DNA of 38,377 nt from Pirellulales bacterium (GTDB taxonomy: Bacteria > Planctomycetota > Planctomycetia > Pirellulales > JAICIG01), in contig JAICIG010000009.1 of assembly GCA_025924495.1 (NCBI GenBank), forward strand, positions 1-38,377, given 5' to 3'. Position 1 is the first letter of the stretch; the number at the start of each line of letters is the position of its first letter. The notes below the pieces were generated by a model. It made no database searches and was not told where the DNA came from. It saw only the letters and a program-made list of their open reading frames with translations. This document shows positions 35,455 to 38,377 of the stretch, piece by piece. The position numbers were made by a program, and so were the translations under genes.

Positions 35455-36450
35455 CTAGGACGGCGTCAGCACGATTTTTCCAGACAGCGTACCGGCCTTG
35501 TGCAGCGTGTTTGCTTCCTGCAACTCGTGGGCCTGCGCCGCTTCTGCTAGCGGCAGCACGCGGTCGATGCGAGGCTTCAACTGGCCGGCCGCCAGCCAGC
35601 GGTTGATGTCGACGGAACAAGCGCGCTGCTCCTCGGGCGAGGCATTGAACATGGCGAAGCCGAACAGCGAACAGTCTTTGACATAGAATGGCCCGACAGG
35701 CAAGACCGGCCGCGCTTCGCGGCCCGCCATCACAATCATCCGGCCGCGCGGCGCCAATAGCGGCACCGTCCGTTCGAAATTCGGCTCTCGCAACGTTTCC
35801 CACCAGACGTTCACGCCGCCGGGCGCGAAGTGGCGGATCGCGGCGTCGATGTCTTCCGATTGATAATTGATGGCTAGATCGGCCCCCAGCGCTCGGCAGG
35901 CTTCGACTTTGGCCGCCGAGCCGGCAGTCGTGATCACGCGGGCCCCGATGGCCTTCGCCATTTGCACCACGGTCGAACCGACGCCGCCTGTGCCGCCATT
36001 GACGAACAGGATTTCGCCCGCGGCCAACTTGGCGCAGCGGATCAGTCCCAGGTGCGACGTGATGCCGACCAAAGCAATGGCGGCTGTCTCCTGATCGTTC
36101 ACGCCATCGGGCGTTGGGTAAAGCCAGTTCTCGTCGACCGCGGCAAACTCGGCAAACGTCCCCTGGCGGCCCAAAAGGCCTTGGTTGCTCCCCCACACCC
36201 GGTCGCCCGGCTTGAAACGTTTGGCCTCGGGTCCGCATTTCTCCACCACGCCGGCCAGGTCGCAGCCGACAATGAACGGCAGCGGCAGTTCCATCTTCAC
36301 CGTGCCGCTGCGGATGTAGGTGTCGATCGGGTTGACCGCCACTGCCTTGACCCGCACCAAAACTTGGGCGCCTGAAGGTTCCGGCGTGGGCAGATCGCCG
36401 TAAATGATATTTTTTGGTGGCCCGACTTGGTTAATGTAAGCGGCTTTCAT
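35455..36450 (-). CDS. Zinc-free quinone-oxidoreductase-like enzyme (MDR family)
   Basis: This 331-residue medium-chain dehydrogenase/reductase begins at ATG 36450 (MKAAYINQVGPPKNIIYGDL). VVEKCGPEAKRFKPGDRVWG and VNGGTGGVGSTVVQMAKAIG are the family motifs, the latter binding NADPH. No catalytic or structural zinc-binding cysteines are present, as in zeta-crystallin/quinone oxidoreductase enzymes. The closest general role is one-electron or two-electron NADPH-dependent reduction of quinones or alkenals. It leads the ABC exporter operon with a 26-base gap, suggesting a link between detoxification of a redox-active compound and its export. That link is inference. Confidence 0.92.
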   Translation of the reverse strand: MKAAYINQVGPPKNIIYGDLPTPEPSGAQVLVRVKAVAVNPIDTYIRSGTVKMELPLPFIVGCDLAGVVEKCGPEAKRFKPGDRVWGSNQGLLGRQGTFAEFAAVDENWLYPTPDGVNDQETAAIALVGITSHLGLIRCAKLAAGEILFVNGGTGGVGSTVVQMAKAIGARVITTAGSAAKVEACRALGADLAINYQSEDIDAAIRHFAPGGVNVWWETLREPNFERTVPLLAPRGRMIVMAGREARPVLPVGPFYVKDCSLFGFAMFNASPEEQRACSVDINRWLAAGQLKPRIDRVLPLAEAAQAHELQEANTLHKAGTLSGKIVLTPS

Positions 36451-36630
36451 AGGTGCGATTTCAGAGGGTCGCCGGGGTTCGAGTTTTGTCTAAGGCAGCC
36501 GCGCATGGCGTCAGCAGCGCTGCTGAGTAGGTGATTATGTTGCCAAGTGCATGAGTTACGCAAGTTGGCGCCGAAGTTCCGCGATTCGGTTCAGCGCAGC
36601 GAGATTCGAGTGGCGCCGCCGCAAATTTCC

Positions 36631-36659
36631 TTGCACTTTCCCCGCGGTTTCCCTAGAAT
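36631..36659 (+). promoter_or_regulatory. Strong sigma-70-like promoter
   Basis: TTGCAC (36631-36636) and TAGAAT (36654-36659) are exactly 17 bases apart, matching consensus at 5 of 6 positions for the -10 and 4-5 of 6 for the -35. It is oriented towards the surface-protein gene and would start RNA near 36666. Confidence 0.65.
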
Positions 36660-36722
36660 CCCGCCGCCGCTCCATTGGCGGTTATGGGCTGCTCTTTTTC
36701 TTCTTCAACGACGGAGATTGCT

Positions 36723-36806
36723 ATGAATGCCGCGTCTGTTGCCTTGCTGGCGCGGTTTTCGCGACGCCCCATACCGAGGACTGATTGCAGCTTAGTCCGC
36801 GTTTGA
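36723..36806 (+). CDS. Possible 27-residue leader peptide
   Basis: MNAASVALLARFSRRPIPRT then DCSLVRV, from ATG 36723. GGAG lies 6 bases upstream, the same arrangement as at 12910 (GGAGATTG before ATG). It lies about 57 bases after the predicted transcription start and 220 bases before the next gene. It may be a leader peptide that controls the downstream gene or chance. Confidence 0.3.
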   Translation: MNAASVALLARFSRRPIPRTDCSLVRV

Positions 36807-37027
36807 CGCCTGGATCGCATACTGCCTCAATGCCGCGCGCTGGCGCGAGGCGTGCCCGTGTGCTCATTATTCTATCGCTGGAAAACGAGCAATTCGCCGG
36901 GCTGCCGATTGCAATCTGAGCGGCGCAAGTGAAAATCCAACGCAACTTGCGCGCTGCCAGCGCTGGTCGCCGCGCCGAGACCCGTTCGTTCGCTAACTTT
37001 TCTCAAGGATCACCGGGAGTGCAGTCA

Positions 37028-38377
37028 ATGTTTTTTGGTAGTCGGCGCTTTTCATCAGGAACTCGGAGATTTCTTCGTCGTAACCAACGGCGGCGCCCTG
37101 CCAGGTTAGAGAATTTGGAGCCTCGCCGACTTCTGGCGACCATTACCGTCACCAGCGCCGGCGATGCCGCCGCGGTCGACAGCGGGGTTTCGCTGCGCGA
37201 GGCCATCCTCTCCATCAATGCCGGCGCCAATCTCAATGCGGATGTCGTCGCCAGCGGCGCCTATGGGACGAGCGATACGATTTTGTTCAATATTCCGGGC
37301 GGCGGCGTCCAGACGATCAACGTAGGCGCCACTGGCAATGGCGCGCTGCCGACCCTGACCAAACCGGTGACAATCAATGGCTATAGCCAACCGGGCGCGA
37401 GTCAAAATGGCCTGGCTAATGGCGACAATGCCGTCATCTCCATCGAACTCAGCGGCGCCAGCGCTGGTCCGAGCGCCGACGGTCTCAGCCTCGGCGGCGG
37501 AGCCAGTACGGTTCAGGGGCTGGCCATTAATCGCTTCACCGGCAATGGCATCAAAGTCAGCGGCAACAACAATACGATCGCCGGCAACTTCATTGGCGTG
37601 AATCCGACCGGCGCCGTCGGCCAGTCGAACGGACTCGATGGCGTGTTACTCGCCGCCGGTTCGTCGAATAATACGATCGGCGGCACGACGGCGGCGGCAC
37701 GAAATATTGTTTCCGATAATGCCGGCGCCGGCATCCATGTCGTCGGCACGGTGGCAAGTCCATCGATAACGAACGTCATCCAAGGCAACTTCATTGGCGT
37801 CAATGCGACCGGCACGGGTTCGATTGGCGCCAGGCCCAGCGGTTCGCACGTCGGAACGGCGGCGGGCAACTTTGGCGCGGGCATCGATCTCGACGGGGCA
37901 AACAACAGCGCCGTCGGCGGCGCCGGAGCCGGCGCTCGCAACGTCGTCGGCTTCAATCTGTATGGCATCGCTTTGCACAACGGCGCCCAAAACAACGTCG
38001 TGCAAGGCAATGACGTGGGCGTGGGGGCCGATGGAGCCTCAGCGACGGGCAATCTTCTGCAAGGCGTCGTGCTCTTTAGCAATGGCGTAAGCGGCGGGCA
38101 AACAGCGGAGCCCGGCGTGCAGAACAACACGATCGGCGGCACGCTTGCCGGCGCCGGAAACACCGTGGCCAACAACGGCGCCGCGGGTGTCGCTGTGTTC
38201 GGCAATCCCGTCTCGCTGTCGACCCAGCAGAATACGGGCAATGCACTGCTGGGCAATGCGATCTTTCAAAACGGTCGCAGCAATCCGGCCGCGGAGTTGG
38301 GCATCGACCTGTCGACGCAGCTTTCTTTTCCGGCCGACGACGGCATAACCGCAAACACTTCAGGCGGGCCGCACACA
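37028..38377 (+). CDS. Large surface protein with LEPR-XLL start, partial
   Basis: The first 450 codons, open to the window's end. The start is ATG 37028, with GGGAG 8 bases upstream. The basic N-terminus MFFGSRRFSSGTRRFLRRNQ is followed by ENLEPRRLLA, the LEPR-XLL motif found at the start of giant planctomycete surface proteins. DSGVSLREAILSINAG resembles the CSLREC domain. From about residue 170 come repeats of the parallel beta-helix type: SNNTIGGTTAAARNIVSDNA, NVIQGNFIGVNATGT, NNTIGGTLAGAGNTVANNG. These Asn/Gly/Ile ladders usually make right-handed beta helices. Probably cell-surface or secreted; export route unclear, as no ordinary signal peptide is visible. The remainder lies beyond the window. 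Confidence 0.9.
   Translation, partial: MFFGSRRFSSGTRRFLRRNQRRRPARLENLEPRRLLATITVTSAGDAAAVDSGVSLREAILSINAGANLNADVVASGAYGTSDTILFNIPGGGVQTINVGATGNGALPTLTKPVTINGYSQPGASQNGLANGDNAVISIELSGASAGPSADGLSLGGGASTVQGLAINRFTGNGIKVSGNNNTIAGNFIGVNPTGAVGQSNGLDGVLLAAGSSNNTIGGTTAAARNIVSDNAGAGIHVVGTVASPSITNVIQGNFIGVNATGTGSIGARPSGSHVGTAAGNFGAGIDLDGANNSAVGGAGAGARNVVGFNLYGIALHNGAQNNVVQGNDVGVGADGASATGNLLQGVVLFSNGVSGGQTAEPGVQNNTIGGTLAGAGNTVANNGAAGVAVFGNPVSLSTQQNTGNALLGNAIFQNGRSNPAAELGIDLSTQLSFPADDGITANTSGGPHT

Larger units (their letters stand above)
36451..37027. other. Divergent leader region upstream of the surface protein
   Basis: Between the oxidoreductase gene (minus) and the LEPR-XLL surface protein (plus). 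It holds the strong promoter at 36631-36659, a 27-codon ORF at 36723 and a hairpin at 36923-36952 (stem GCGCAAGT / ACTTGCGC, 14-base loop). The leader from the predicted start of transcription to the ATG at 37028 is about 360 bases, unusually long. Confidence 0.5.

Noticed and set aside
35429..36238. The open frame of the first ABC permease can be extended upstream through 36238.
   Set aside because: The extra part overlaps the clear oxidoreductase gene on the same strand, is Arg/Gly-rich like a shadow frame, and lacks membrane segments. The start at 35428 is preferred.
37588..38200. Repeated DNA motifs (for example AACTTCATTGGCGT) in the surface-protein gene as a mobile or CRISPR-like repeat.
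   Set aside because: They are in frame and encode the repeated beta-helix rungs NFIGVN and NNTIGG, so they reflect protein repeats.
1..38377. tRNA, rRNA, CRISPR array or intact insertion sequence.
   Set aside because: Read on both strands, no cloverleaf-type sequence, no regularly spaced direct repeats and no complete transposase were noticed. I could not run a dedicated search.

Overview
The window looks like chromosomal DNA of a GC-rich planctomycete, probably Pirellulales-like. The taxonomic markers are protein families typical of that phylum. There are two DUF1559 pseudopilin-like proteins with an H-X9-DG type C-terminal motif. The N-terminus of the gene that runs off the right end carries a LEPR-XLL motif. 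A TIGR03067-like domain is fused to a formylglycine-generating-enzyme-like domain and WD40 repeats. A Lpg1974/BBP7-like outer-membrane barrel and several secreted proteins of unknown function complete the set. The assignment comes from family recognition only, since no 16S rRNA gene is present.

Layout. 1-7.7 kb: a large minus-strand FGE/WD40 fusion protein, a macro-domain protein, and a plus-strand secreted protein with POTRA-like repeats. 7.65-9.06 kb: a decayed island with a frameshifted relic of a large serine recombinase, a C-terminal scrap of a thioredoxin-like protein, and one copy of a short dispersed repeat whose other copy lies at 4.65-4.74 kb. 9.06-16.6 kb: a secreted protein of unknown function, an FAD-dependent monooxygenase, a possible 22-residue peptide gene, a secreted planctomycete protein and a convergent outer-membrane barrel protein. 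The last two are separated by a strong hairpin.

16.2-25.1 kb: the centrepiece, a minus-strand, tightly overlapping type II secretion/type IV pilus-like operon. In transcription order it holds a GspE-like ATPase, three consecutive GspF-like inner-membrane proteins, GspI-, GspJ- and GspK/PilX-like minor pseudopilins, two DUF1559 pseudopilins and a small membrane protein. No secretin, GspC/L/M or prepilin peptidase is present in the window.

25.3-30.7 kb: a cyclopropane-fatty-acid-synthase-like methyltransferase, an exported protein-L-isoaspartate methyltransferase with an extra C-terminal domain, the primary sigma factor RpoD, and a secreted protein with a good promoter and terminator. 31.1-36.5 kb: an acyl-CoA carboxylase carboxyltransferase subunit, then a minus-strand operon of a quinone-oxidoreductase-like enzyme and a three-gene ABC-2 exporter. 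36.6-38.4 kb: a strong sigma-70-like promoter, a long leader with a possible 27-codon ORF and a hairpin, and the first 450 codons of a large surface protein with parallel beta-helix-type repeats, cut by the window edge. No tRNA, rRNA, CRISPR array or intact insertion sequence was seen.
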